DNA from: JBGPYB01 sp041493035 | GTDB lineage: Bacteria > Acidobacteriota > Vicinamibacteria > Fen-336 | Direction: 5' to 3' | Length of the DNA: 31,840 nt | NCBI GenBank assembly: GCA_041493035.1 | Contig: JBGPYB010000037.1 | Location: 1-31,840 of the forward strand | Shown: positions 25,647 to 31,840 of the stretch, in pieces | Position numbering within the stretch: the first letter of the stretch is position 1 | How the letters are laid out: the number at the start of each line of letters is the position of its first letter | Notes under the pieces: generated by a model | What the model saw: the letters and a program-made list of their open reading frames with translations, nothing else | Database searches by the model: none | Told to the model about the DNA's origin: nothing | Made by a program: the position numbers and the translations under genes

Positions 25647-27443
25647 CTAGAAGCCGGGCGGTCGCTCGTCCACGACGCCGAAGGCGCGTTCGAGCGCGAT
25701 GCCGGCGCGGCCGAGGGTTCCCTCCTCGAACAGACGACCGATCAGCGTGACACCGTGGGGGACGCGGCGGGGCGGCGCGAACGTGGGCAGCGGATGCGCC
25801 GGGTCGGGAGCCCAGTCGCTCCGCGCCTGACCGACGTGGACGAACCCGGCCCGCAGCGTCAGCGACGGATGCCCGGTCTGGTTGGAGATGGTGAGCATCT
25901 CGTCCCGTAGGGACGGCACGAGAAGGAGGTCGACGTCGGCAAAGATGCGCGCCATCTCGCGGGCCACCAGGCGGCGGAACCGATCGGCCTGAACGAAGTC
26001 GACCGCCGACAGGAAGCGGGACTGGCGGAAGGTGTTCGGCCAGCCGTCGGGCACCTGCACCTTCAACTGATCGATGCCGCGGCTGAGCGTCAGTTCCTCG
26101 AAGGCAGCGGCAGCCTCGGCGAAGAGAATGGTGTTCAGCGAACCGTAAGGCCAATCGGGAAGTGCGACCTCGACCGGCACCATCCCGAGGCGCCGCACGG
26201 TCTCGAGCGCCGCCCGATCGACGTCGGTCGCAGGCGGCTCGGCCATCCACTTCGGGAAGTAGCCGACGCGCAGACCCTGAACGCCGGCCGTCGCGTCGAA
26301 GTCCAGGCGGCTCGGTACGCTGCCGACGTCGCCCGCGTCCGGACCGGAGATGGCCTCGAGGACGAACAAAGTGTCTTCGACACCGCGGGCCATCGGTCCG
26401 AGCTTGTCGAGGGACCAGCAGAGGGTCATCGCCCCGGTGCGCGGGACTCGGCCGAAGGTGGGACGCAGGCCGGTCACGCCGCAGCGCATGGCTGGCGCGA
26501 TGATGCTTCCCCCGGTCTCGCTGGCGATCGCGAAGGCGACGCACCCGGCGGCGGTGGCGGCGCCGGGTCCGGCGCTGCTTCCGGAAGCGCCTTCCTCGAG
26601 GAGCCACGGGTTGTTGGTCTGTCCCCCGAACCAGATGTCGTTCAAGGCCAGGGCGCCGAGGCTCAGCTTCGCGACCAGCACCGCTCCCGCGTGGTGCAGC
26701 CGCTCCACCACGGCGGCGTCCTTCGTCGGAACCCGATCGCGGAACGGCTCCGCGCCGTAGGTGGTCGGGATCCCGGCGGTGTCGACGAGGTCCTTCGCGC
26801 CCCAGGGGATGCCGTGGAGCGGACCCCGGTGGTGGCCGGCGGCGATCTCGGCGTCGGCACGCCGCGCCTGATCAAGGGCATGCTCGCGCGTCAGCGTGAT
26901 CGTGCAGTTCAGCCTCGGCTGGAAGCGCTCGAGGCGTTCGAGGTAGATCCGCGTGAGCCGCTCCGACGAGAGCGCGCGCGACTCGATCCAGCGCGAGAGC
27001 ACGGGCAACCGGGCGAAGGCGATGTCTTCGTCGCGAGTCGGCAAGGGCGGCGCCACGACCGCGCTGCGCACGAACCGGCTGCGCGAGGGTCCGACGGTGA
27101 CGCCGGGAATCGCGGGGTCCCAGCGACTCGCCGGCGCCACCGACGGATCGAGGAGCACCTTGCGCGGCCCCGTGCGCCGCTCGTAGAGCGGGGCGAGGGA
27201 CACCCGCCAGTTGCCGGCGGCTTGAGCGCGCTCGGCCGCCGTGTACTGGACCTGGACGAGCTTCTCGGCCTCGGCAACTGTCGCCGGCGTGATCTCGGGA
27301 CCGACAGCCGGCCCGGTGCCGAACGCGGGCGGCATGCCGGCGGGTGTCTGCGGGTCGTCGGCCCCTCGGGCCGTGGGCGCGGCCGCAACGCCGGCGAGGC
27401 CGAGGATGGACTTGGCAAGAAAGCGTCGGCGCGTTCCAGACAT
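25647..27443 (-). CDS. Exported amidase (amidase-signature family)
   Basis: 598 aa from ATG 27443; ATG 27452 would add three residues. A Tat-like signal (SGTRRRFLAKSILGLAGVAAAPTARGA) precedes a 130-residue N-terminal extension. The amidase-signature core has K217 (GIPWGAKD), cis-Ser 289/290 (GASGSSAGPGAATAAG) and nucleophile S313 (ASETGGSI; the usual Asp is Glu), so the Ser-cisSer-Lys triad is complete. It hydrolyses an amide; the substrate is unknown. As the first gene before xdhC-mobA-iorAB, and also exported by Tat, it may act on the same compound as the hydroxylase. TAGAAT (27456-27451) ends seven bases before ATG 27443, hinting at a leaderless mRNA. Confidence 0.9.
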   Translation of the reverse strand: MSGTRRRFLAKSILGLAGVAAAPTARGADDPQTPAGMPPAFGTGPAVGPEITPATVAEAEKLVQVQYTAAERAQAAGNWRVSLAPLYERRTGPRKVLLDPSVAPASRWDPAIPGVTVGPSRSRFVRSAVVAPPLPTRDEDIAFARLPVLSRWIESRALSSERLTRIYLERLERFQPRLNCTITLTREHALDQARRADAEIAAGHHRGPLHGIPWGAKDLVDTAGIPTTYGAEPFRDRVPTKDAAVVERLHHAGAVLVAKLSLGALALNDIWFGGQTNNPWLLEEGASGSSAGPGAATAAGCVAFAIASETGGSIIAPAMRCGVTGLRPTFGRVPRTGAMTLCWSLDKLGPMARGVEDTLFVLEAISGPDAGDVGSVPSRLDFDATAGVQGLRVGYFPKWMAEPPATDVDRAALETVRRLGMVPVEVALPDWPYGSLNTILFAEAAAAFEELTLSRGIDQLKVQVPDGWPNTFRQSRFLSAVDFVQADRFRRLVAREMARIFADVDLLLVPSLRDEMLTISNQTGHPSLTLRAGFVHVGQARSDWAPDPAHPLPTFAPPRRVPHGVTLIGRLFEEGTLGRAGIALERAFGVVDERPPGF

Positions 27444-27450
27444 GGCCGCC

Positions 27451-27456
27451 ATTCTA
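27451..27456 (-). promoter_or_regulatory. Possible -10 element of the amidase operon
   Basis: TAGAAT on the - strand matches TATAAT at 5 of 6 bases. It is separated from ATG 27443 by seven bases, where transcription would begin. No good -35 is visible, so support is limited. It favours the second of the two candidate ATGs. Confidence 0.4.
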
Positions 27457-27529
27457 GCAGCGTGTCCACGCCGACATCCGAGGCTTCGACGCGCTTTGGC
27501 CGCTCTCGGGGGAGCTGCCCATTTTCTCC

Positions 27530-27558
27530 TTGTTTTTCGCTTTCTATTCGCCTATCGT
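27530..27558 (+). promoter_or_regulatory. Possible promoter of the DinB-like gene
   Basis: TTGTTT (27530-27535), 17-base spacer, TATCGT (27553-27558) in a T-rich patch, about 20 bases before the ATG at 27579 and upstream of its Shine-Dalgarno. The match to consensus is moderate. Confidence 0.35.
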
Positions 27559-27578
27559 TCCGGCGGCAAGGAGGCCCC

Positions 27579-28064
27579 ATGACCAACCTCGAGTTCTGCA
27601 TTGCACGCCGCAAGGCCGAGTGGCCGGCGTTCGTTCGTGTGCTGAAGGCCGTTCCCCCAGGGCGGCTCGACTACCGTCCCGATCCCAAGGCCCGCACCGC
27701 CGCAGAACTCGCCTGGATGCTGGCACAGGAGGAAGCGGCCCTCGTCAGCCTCCTGGAGACGGGCACCATCGAGTGGAAGGACACGACGCCACCGACGCGG
27801 GTCGAGGAGATCGTCGCGGCTTTCGAGCGGGACGGCGCCGCCGTCAACGAACGGCTCGAGCGCCTGGACGAGGCCGGCTGGCAGAAGCCAGGACGGTTCC
27901 TGATGGGCGGTGCCGCCGTGTGGGAAGACGCCGTCGGGCCGATGGTGTGGGGGTTCCTGTTCGACGCGATCCATCACCGCGGGCAGCTCACCACCTACCT
28001 CCGGCCCATGGGGGGCAAGGTGCCTTCGGTCTACGGCCCCTCTGCCGACGACCCGGGACAGTAG
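27579..28064 (+). CDS. DinB-like four-helix protein
   Basis: 161 aa, ATG 27579 with AAGGAGG six bases upstream. The length and helical pattern fit the DinB / YfiT-like putative metal-dependent family. The late motif FDAIHHRGQLTTYLRPMG has the paired His of the metal site. In the usual first metal-ligand region the protein reads AELAWMLAQEE, where relatives often have a His after the Trp, so that ligand may be missing. The family includes thiol transferases and damage-inducible proteins of unknown role. It is divergent from the amidase operon. Confidence 0.8.
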   Translation: MTNLEFCIARRKAEWPAFVRVLKAVPPGRLDYRPDPKARTAAELAWMLAQEEAALVSLLETGTIEWKDTTPPTRVEEIVAAFERDGAAVNERLERLDEAGWQKPGRFLMGGAAVWEDAVGPMVWGFLFDAIHHRGQLTTYLRPMGGKVPSVYGPSADDPGQ

Positions 28065-28117
28065 CGCCACGTCCCGGTCGAGGAGGCCCGCGGCTACAAT
28101 GCTCGATTCTCGCGGCG

Positions 28118-28291
28118 ATGCTTTTCACCGCGGTGAAGTGCTGGGTGATGGAGGGGCAGACGGCGCCTCTCGCCTTCTTGAAGAAGGTCGGCTTCTCCGA
28201 CGCCGATCTTGCCCCCCTCGCCAAGGGAGAAGCCGTCACCAAGATCGCTGAGAAGGCGGCCCACCGAGGTTTGAGGACCCGCGGGCGCTAG
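28118..28291 (+). pseudogene. Short gene fragment (57 codons), unknown family
   Basis: Frame from ATG 28118 (or ATG 28148) to 28291. The part PLAFLKKVGFSDADLAPLAKGEAVTKIAEKA looks like genuine protein. It resembles the N-terminal segment of larger exported proteins that I recall from Acidobacteriota genomes, but cannot name. It then runs into a stop just before the next gene. It is most likely a truncated remnant, though a small real protein cannot be excluded. Confidence 0.4.
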
Positions 28292-28313
28292 AATCGACCG
28301 GAGGAGGGTTACC

Positions 28314-28943
28314 ATGCCAAACGCTCTCGGTCTTCTGCTCTTGCTCGGCTCGGCCACGGTGCCCGCCACCGTTGGCGATCCGTCACCGCTCCGGCTCGTG
28401 GCCGCGGAACTTGCTCCCCCGCCTCCCGGCACCGTGTCCGGCGGCATCGCAGCGTTCGACGTCACCGTCGACGAGCATGGGACCGTCTCGCGGGCGGAGT
28501 GCGTCCAGGACCTGGCCCCGTACGGCGACCTTCTGCGCGCGGCCCTGCCGGCCTGGAGGTTTGAACCGGCGCACGCGGAGGGCCGGGCTGTGGCGGCGCG
28601 GGCTCTGGTGCTGGGATTCTTCCGCCCCCCGAGCCTCACTTTCGCAGCGCCGGAGAACCCGCGCTACAAGAGCACCGAGGCCCCACCGGAGGTTCCCTGG
28701 CCCACCTCGGTGACCGTTCCGCCCTACCCTCCGAACGCTCAGGGTGCCGGACTTGTGTTCCTCGAGATCGATGTCTCTGCCGGCGGGAAGGTGACCGGCG
28801 TACGCGTCGTCACCACGGCCTCGGCGTTCGACGACGCGGCTACGAGCACCGCCAAGGCGTGGACGTTCCGGCCCGCACAGCGGAACGGTCGGCCGGTGAG
28901 CTCCCGCGCCTACCTCTTGTTCTCCTTCCCCGGCGTCGTCTGA
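28314..28943 (+). CDS. Exported protein with two TonB-C-like domains
   Basis: 209 aa, ATG 28314 behind a strong Shine-Dalgarno (GGAGGAGGG). A short signal peptide (MPNALGLLLLLGSATVPATVG) is followed by two repeats of the TonB C-terminal type. Residues about 44-105 read GGIAAFDVTVDEHGTVSRAECVQDLAPYGDLLRAALPAWRFEPA. Residues about 135-205 read GLVFLEIDVSAGGKVTGVRVVTTASAFDDAATSTAKAWTFRPA. True TonB has one such domain behind a transmembrane anchor and Pro-rich spacer; here there is no anchor beyond the signal. It is probably a periplasmic protein using this fold for binding, not an energy transducer. Confidence 0.85.
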   Translation: MPNALGLLLLLGSATVPATVGDPSPLRLVAAELAPPPPGTVSGGIAAFDVTVDEHGTVSRAECVQDLAPYGDLLRAALPAWRFEPAHAEGRAVAARALVLGFFRPPSLTFAAPENPRYKSTEAPPEVPWPTSVTVPPYPPNAQGAGLVFLEIDVSAGGKVTGVRVVTTASAFDDAATSTAKAWTFRPAQRNGRPVSSRAYLLFSFPGVV

Positions 28944-28967
28944 ACGAGCGGTCCGGGACCTAGTCGG

Positions 28968-29603
28968 TCAGAAGGCGAGGACCAGGCCGGCGGTGAAGTC
29001 TCCCTGCCACAGGTGGGAGCCTGAGTAGACGAAGATGCACGTCCCGTTGGCGCAGACACCACCCACGTCTCCATTCACGAACGTCAGGTAGGCCCGTGCG
29101 TCGAGGCGGAGGCCGAGGTGGGGAGACGGGAAGAGCTTCAACCCTCCGCCGATGCTCGCCGAGAACTTGGTGGCCGCGTCGAAGCCTTCGGGGTCGAAAC
29201 GCGTGGCCCCGAGGAGCACCGAGATGTAGAAGCGCCCCCTCTCGCTCCCGGTCTCCTGAAGGAGGCCAGCCTGCATGTACTCGACGTGGAGGTGGAGGCC
29301 GTTCGGGACGAGCAGTCCAGCGGAGTCAATCTCCGTGGTCTGGCGGCTGTAGAGGCCCTCGATCTTGAAGTTGCCTTGGTGAAGATTGAAGTCGATGACG
29401 CCGCCGTAGCTCGCACTCCCGCCAATCCCGAAGTCGCGGGAGACCCCGCCGACGTCTCCGCTCAGCCCGCCTCCGGTCCGAAATCCGGCGAAGGGAATGA
29501 TCTCGACGTTCTCTCGCGTGATGTTGCCGGGGGCACCCTGCGCGAACGACGGGGCCGCCCAACCAAGGAGACCGAGGACTACGAGAAGCGTGGTTCGTGT
29601 CAA
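28968..29603 (-). CDS. Outer-membrane beta-barrel protein, about eight strands
   Basis: 211 aa, ATG 29603. The signal peptide (LLVVLGLLGWAAPSFA-QG) ends at residue 22. The mature part alternates amphipathic strands with Gly-rich turns (IIPFAGFRTGGGLSG, ASYGGVIDFNLHQGNFKIEGLYSRQ, LHVEYMQAGLLQE, GRFYISVLLGATRF, FSASIGGGLKLF, LGLRLDARAYLTFV) and ends in LVLAF with the terminal Phe signal. A Cys pair (GGVCANGTCIF) in a loop may form a disulfide. It looks like OmpA/OmpW-type small barrels; function unknown. It converges on the TonB-C gene with 24 bases between. Confidence 0.85.
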   Translation of the reverse strand: MTRTTLLVVLGLLGWAAPSFAQGAPGNITRENVEIIPFAGFRTGGGLSGDVGGVSRDFGIGGSASYGGVIDFNLHQGNFKIEGLYSRQTTEIDSAGLLVPNGLHLHVEYMQAGLLQETGSERGRFYISVLLGATRFDPEGFDAATKFSASIGGGLKLFPSPHLGLRLDARAYLTFVNGDVGGVCANGTCIFVYSGSHLWQGDFTAGLVLAF

Positions 29604-29810
29604 CGGGACTCGCTCGAAGCGTTGCTCACGGAAATCCGCGGAAGCTCAAGACACCCTGCTCCTCTCAAGAGCGACTCGCCGGACTCTATCATCACTCCCG
29701 TCGTCGGGGCGATCGTCGTGGAGATCTGGACGTCATGGACTCACGCCGCGAGAAATTCATCCCCGAGGAGGTCCTTACCAACTCAAAGGGGGCCCGGTGC
29801 GACCGAGTTT
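29604..29810. other. Intergenic region
   Basis: 207 bases between two leftward genes. I see no gene, strong hairpin or convincing promoter in it. Confidence 0.5.
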
Positions 29811-30932
29811 CTAGTCGAGGACCAGCACCGCCATGGTCGCGGCCGTGACGGCGACAAAGGCTGGGAGGAGACGCCCTGCGAGCTCACGGCCGCCGAGAAC
29901 GGCGGCCAGCGTCGCCTTCACCAGCGTATTCGAGAAGGACGCCAGGAGGAGAACGAGCCTCCCGCGGCTTCGACCGAGGCCAGGCCCTGCTGCCGCAGCC
30001 GCGCCGCGGCGACGGCCACCGAGTCTACGTCCACCAGCCCCCCGAGCGCGCCGGCGGCCCAGAGCCCCCGGGTCCCCAACTCGGCCTGAGCCGCCCTCGA
30101 CATCAACAGGATAGCGGCAAAGAGGAGCCCCAGACCGACGGCCCGGCCCAGCTCCGCGGGGTTCTCGAGGGCCACTGCCTCCGAGTCCTCCCCGGGCTGC
30201 CGGCGCATCTGGACGGCGGCGAAGGCGCCGCACACGACGAAGAGAGCGAGCAGCCGCGGGGCGAGGTACAGGCCCAGGGCCTGGTCGAAGAGCATCGTGA
30301 AAAGAAGACCCCGGACGTACAGGACCGTGCAGGCCAGGAGAATGCCCGCGGCCAGCGGGCGCCGGATCGCCGGGAGCGAGCGCGCCTTCTGTGAGAACGA
30401 GAGCGTGACGGCGGTGGAGCTGACCAGGCCGCCGAGGAGGCCCGCAAGCGGCCACCCGGTCCGGCCGCCCAGAACACGGACGAGCAGGTAGCCGAGAAGG
30501 CTCACGGCGGACACGGTCACGACCACGATCCCGACGTGGCGCGGAACGATGGCCGCGTAGGGCCCGAAGGCGCGATCAGGCAGCAGCGGGACCAGCACCA
30601 CCGCCACTATCGCGAACTTCAGGATCGACAGGGTCTCCTCTTCGGTCACGCTGCCCGCGATCTTGTGGAGCGGCGCCTTGAGGGTCAGGAGCAGCGTCAC
30701 CAGCGCCGCGAGGGACGCAGCGAGCGGCGCTTGCCCCCACTCCACGAGAGCGCCGAGCAGGGGTGCCAAGATGGCCACGACCTCCGTCGTCGCGCCGGCG
30801 TGTCGGTCTGCGGTGCGCACGTATCCCGGCGAAGAGCCCTTCGTCGGTGCGCTGCGACCGCTCCCTCTCGAGGCCCAGGAGGAGACCGATGACCAGCGCG
30901 ACGAGCGCCTGCCCCAGGGGCGTGTCGATCAC
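29811..30932 (-). pseudogene. MgtC/SapB-family (DUF4010) membrane protein, broken frame
   Basis: GTG 30932 gives the conserved start (GQALVALVIGLLLGLERERSQ, LFAGIR) of MgtC/SapB-family proteins. Near 30815-30825 the frame breaks and about 25-30 residues expected in the family (the next transmembrane helix) are absent. The family resumes at GATTEVVAILAPLLGALVEWG and continues as a DUF4010-type membrane domain (LKFAIVAVVLVPLLP, GLLGGLVSSTAVTLSFSQKA, GLVDVDSVAVAAARL). A second break near 29961, one G lost from a run of four, shifts the ending to LVLLLASFSNTLVKATLAAVLGG and the stop at 29811. The intact parts contain eight or more hydrophobic helices. The gene is probably not functional as written; the role of the family is not established. 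Confidence 0.78.
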
Positions 30933-30976
30933 ACAAGAGAGACTAGCACCCCCGCCGGCGGAGTCCAGCGGTGCGC

Positions 30977-31011
30977 TTGCCGCGGCGCCAGGTCTGCGCT
31001 ACGGTCCACGC
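30977..31011 (+). promoter_or_regulatory. Promoter of the SDR gene (leaderless candidate)
   Basis: TTGCCG (30977-30982), 17-base spacer, TACGGT (31000-31005), then six bases and the GTG start at 31012. Expected transcription start falls on or next to the start codon. There is no Shine-Dalgarno, which fits a leaderless mRNA. The hexamers are only partial matches to consensus. Confidence 0.45.
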
Positions 31012-31767
31012 GTGAGCGACCAACTCCTCTCCCTCGAAGGGCGCGTCGCGGTGGTGACCGGCGCCGGTCGCGGTATCGGCGCCGCCACCGCGTGCGCGTT
31101 CGCCCGCCACGGCGCACACGTGGTCCTCATCGATCGTAACGGAGCCGGCGTGGCCGAAACGGCCAAGACCATCGGCCTCGCCGGGGGCGAGGCGCTCCCG
31201 TTCACCACCGACATCACGGACTCCTTCGCCATCGAACGCCTGATGGACCGCATCGTGGAGGACTGGGGACGCCTCGACGTCCTCGTGAACAACGCTGGAA
31301 TCGTGCGCGACGCGGCCCTGGCCGACGTCACCGACGAGGACTGGCAGGAGACCCTCGACATCAACCTGCGGGGTGCCATGGTGTGCACTCGCGCCGCTGC
31401 GCCCCACATGGTGGCTCGCGGCCGCGGCCGAATTCTTTCCGCCGCCTCGGTGGTCGCGCGTCACGGCAACTTCGGCCAGACCTCCTACGCGGCCAGCAAG
31501 GGCGGCATCGTCGCGATGACCCGAACCTGGGCTCGCGAGCTCGGGCCAAAGGGCGTCACGGCGAACGCCGTCGCCCCGGGCTTCATCGACACCGAGATGG
31601 TGAAGGGCGTCCCCAAGAAAGTGATCACGCGGATCCTGGCCGAGTTGCCGGCAGGACGCCTTGGCCAGGCCGACGAGGTGGCCGCCGTCTACCTGTTCCT
31701 CGCGTCGGACCTCTCGTCGTTCATCAACGGGGCTGTGATCGGCGTCGACGGCGGGCTGCTGCTCTAG
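31012..31767 (+). CDS. FabG-like short-chain dehydrogenase/reductase
   Basis: 251 aa from GTG 31012. Classical SDR: cofactor loop TGAGRGIG (16-23), D69 region (TDITD), NNAG (93-96), N118, S146, Y159-A-A-S-K163 (catalytic Asn-Ser-Tyr-Lys complete) and the C-terminal PGFIDTEM and GAVIGVDGG of FabG-type 3-oxoacyl-ACP reductases. D41 after the second strand (VVLIDRNG) suggests NAD rather than NADP preference. No fatty-acid synthesis genes are near, so it may be one of the many FabG paralogues acting on another ketone or alcohol. It is divergent from the MgtC-family gene. Confidence 0.92.
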   Translation: MSDQLLSLEGRVAVVTGAGRGIGAATACAFARHGAHVVLIDRNGAGVAETAKTIGLAGGEALPFTTDITDSFAIERLMDRIVEDWGRLDVLVNNAGIVRDAALADVTDEDWQETLDINLRGAMVCTRAAAPHMVARGRGRILSAASVVARHGNFGQTSYAASKGGIVAMTRTWARELGPKGVTANAVAPGFIDTEMVKGVPKKVITRILAELPAGRLGQADEVAAVYLFLASDLSSFINGAVIGVDGGLLL

Positions 31768-31840
31768 TCACTCACGCCGATGGGGACGGGTTCGACGCGG
31801 AGCCGTTCCCGGTTGACGCTCCTCGGCAGATGAGCGACGG
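31764..31840 (-). CDS. Possible C-terminal end of a leftward gene, cut by window
   Basis: The last 25 codons read HLPRSVNRERLRVEPVPIGVSD then TAG at 31766-31764, overlapping the SDR stop. Composition is plausible for protein, but the piece is too short to identify. Confidence 0.3.
   Translation of the reverse strand, partial: VAHLPRSVNRERLRVEPVPIGVSD

Noticed and set aside
28944..28967. Short inverted repeat GGTCC/GGACC between converging genes
   Set aside because: Only five base pairs and no T-run; too weak to call a terminator.
1..31840. tRNA, rRNA, CRISPR, riboswitch and insertion sequences
   Set aside because: No cloverleaf, array of regular repeats, conserved riboswitch core or transposase was recognised by eye.

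Overview
The window is strongly GC-rich and densely coding, with GTG starts and weak or absent Shine-Dalgarno sequences at several genes. It carries a von Willebrand factor A protein of the type common in Acidobacteriota, three tandem Pkn-type Ser/Thr kinases fused to TolB/propeller or TPR sensor regions, a DUF5916/CBM9 surface protein, outer-membrane barrels and an isoquinoline-1-oxidoreductase-type molybdenum hydroxylase. Together these suggest an Acidobacteriota-like Gram-negative heterotroph, probably environmental. This is an inference from gene content; there is no rRNA or tRNA to confirm it.

Layout. 1-955 (-) is a partial VWA protein. 1284-3307 (+) is an envelope cassette: porin, small PstS-like binding protein, cupredoxin lipoprotein. 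3386-4086 (-) is a Phd/VapC-type toxin-antitoxin pair behind a palindromic operator that contains its own promoter. 4205-7661 (+) holds a DUF5916 outer-membrane protein and a 5'-truncated secreted-type protein with an EF-hand loop. 7763-10942 contains the two ends of one fused restriction-modification enzyme. Its methylase core is missing and is replaced by a divergent pair, a small membrane protein and an AraC-family regulator. 11151-14253 (-) has a GH43 glycosidase, a small exported NTF2-like protein and a frameshifted periplasmic solute-binding protein.

14466-27443 (-) is a long same-strand series. In transcription order it runs amidase, XdhC, MobA/MocA nucleotidyltransferase, IorA (2Fe-2S), IorB (molybdopterin subunit), V4R-like sensor, kinase, homocysteine methyltransferase, second kinase, kinase stub. 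The first seven genes are tightly packed, with 4-bp overlaps or short gaps. They read as one operon for periplasmic (Tat-exported) amide/N-heterocycle chemistry, with cofactor maturation and a sensor-kinase tail. 27579-31767 holds a DinB-like protein, a gene fragment, a two-domain TonB-C protein, an outer-membrane barrel, a damaged MgtC-family membrane protein and a FabG-like SDR.

A recurring theme is damage. At least five genes carry single-base losses, mostly in or beside short G/C runs. Others show real truncations or internal deletions: kinase stub, R-M enzyme, MgtC and the EF-hand protein. The single-base lesions could be assembly errors; the larger ones cannot be explained that way. No mobile element, CRISPR array or RNA gene was recognised.
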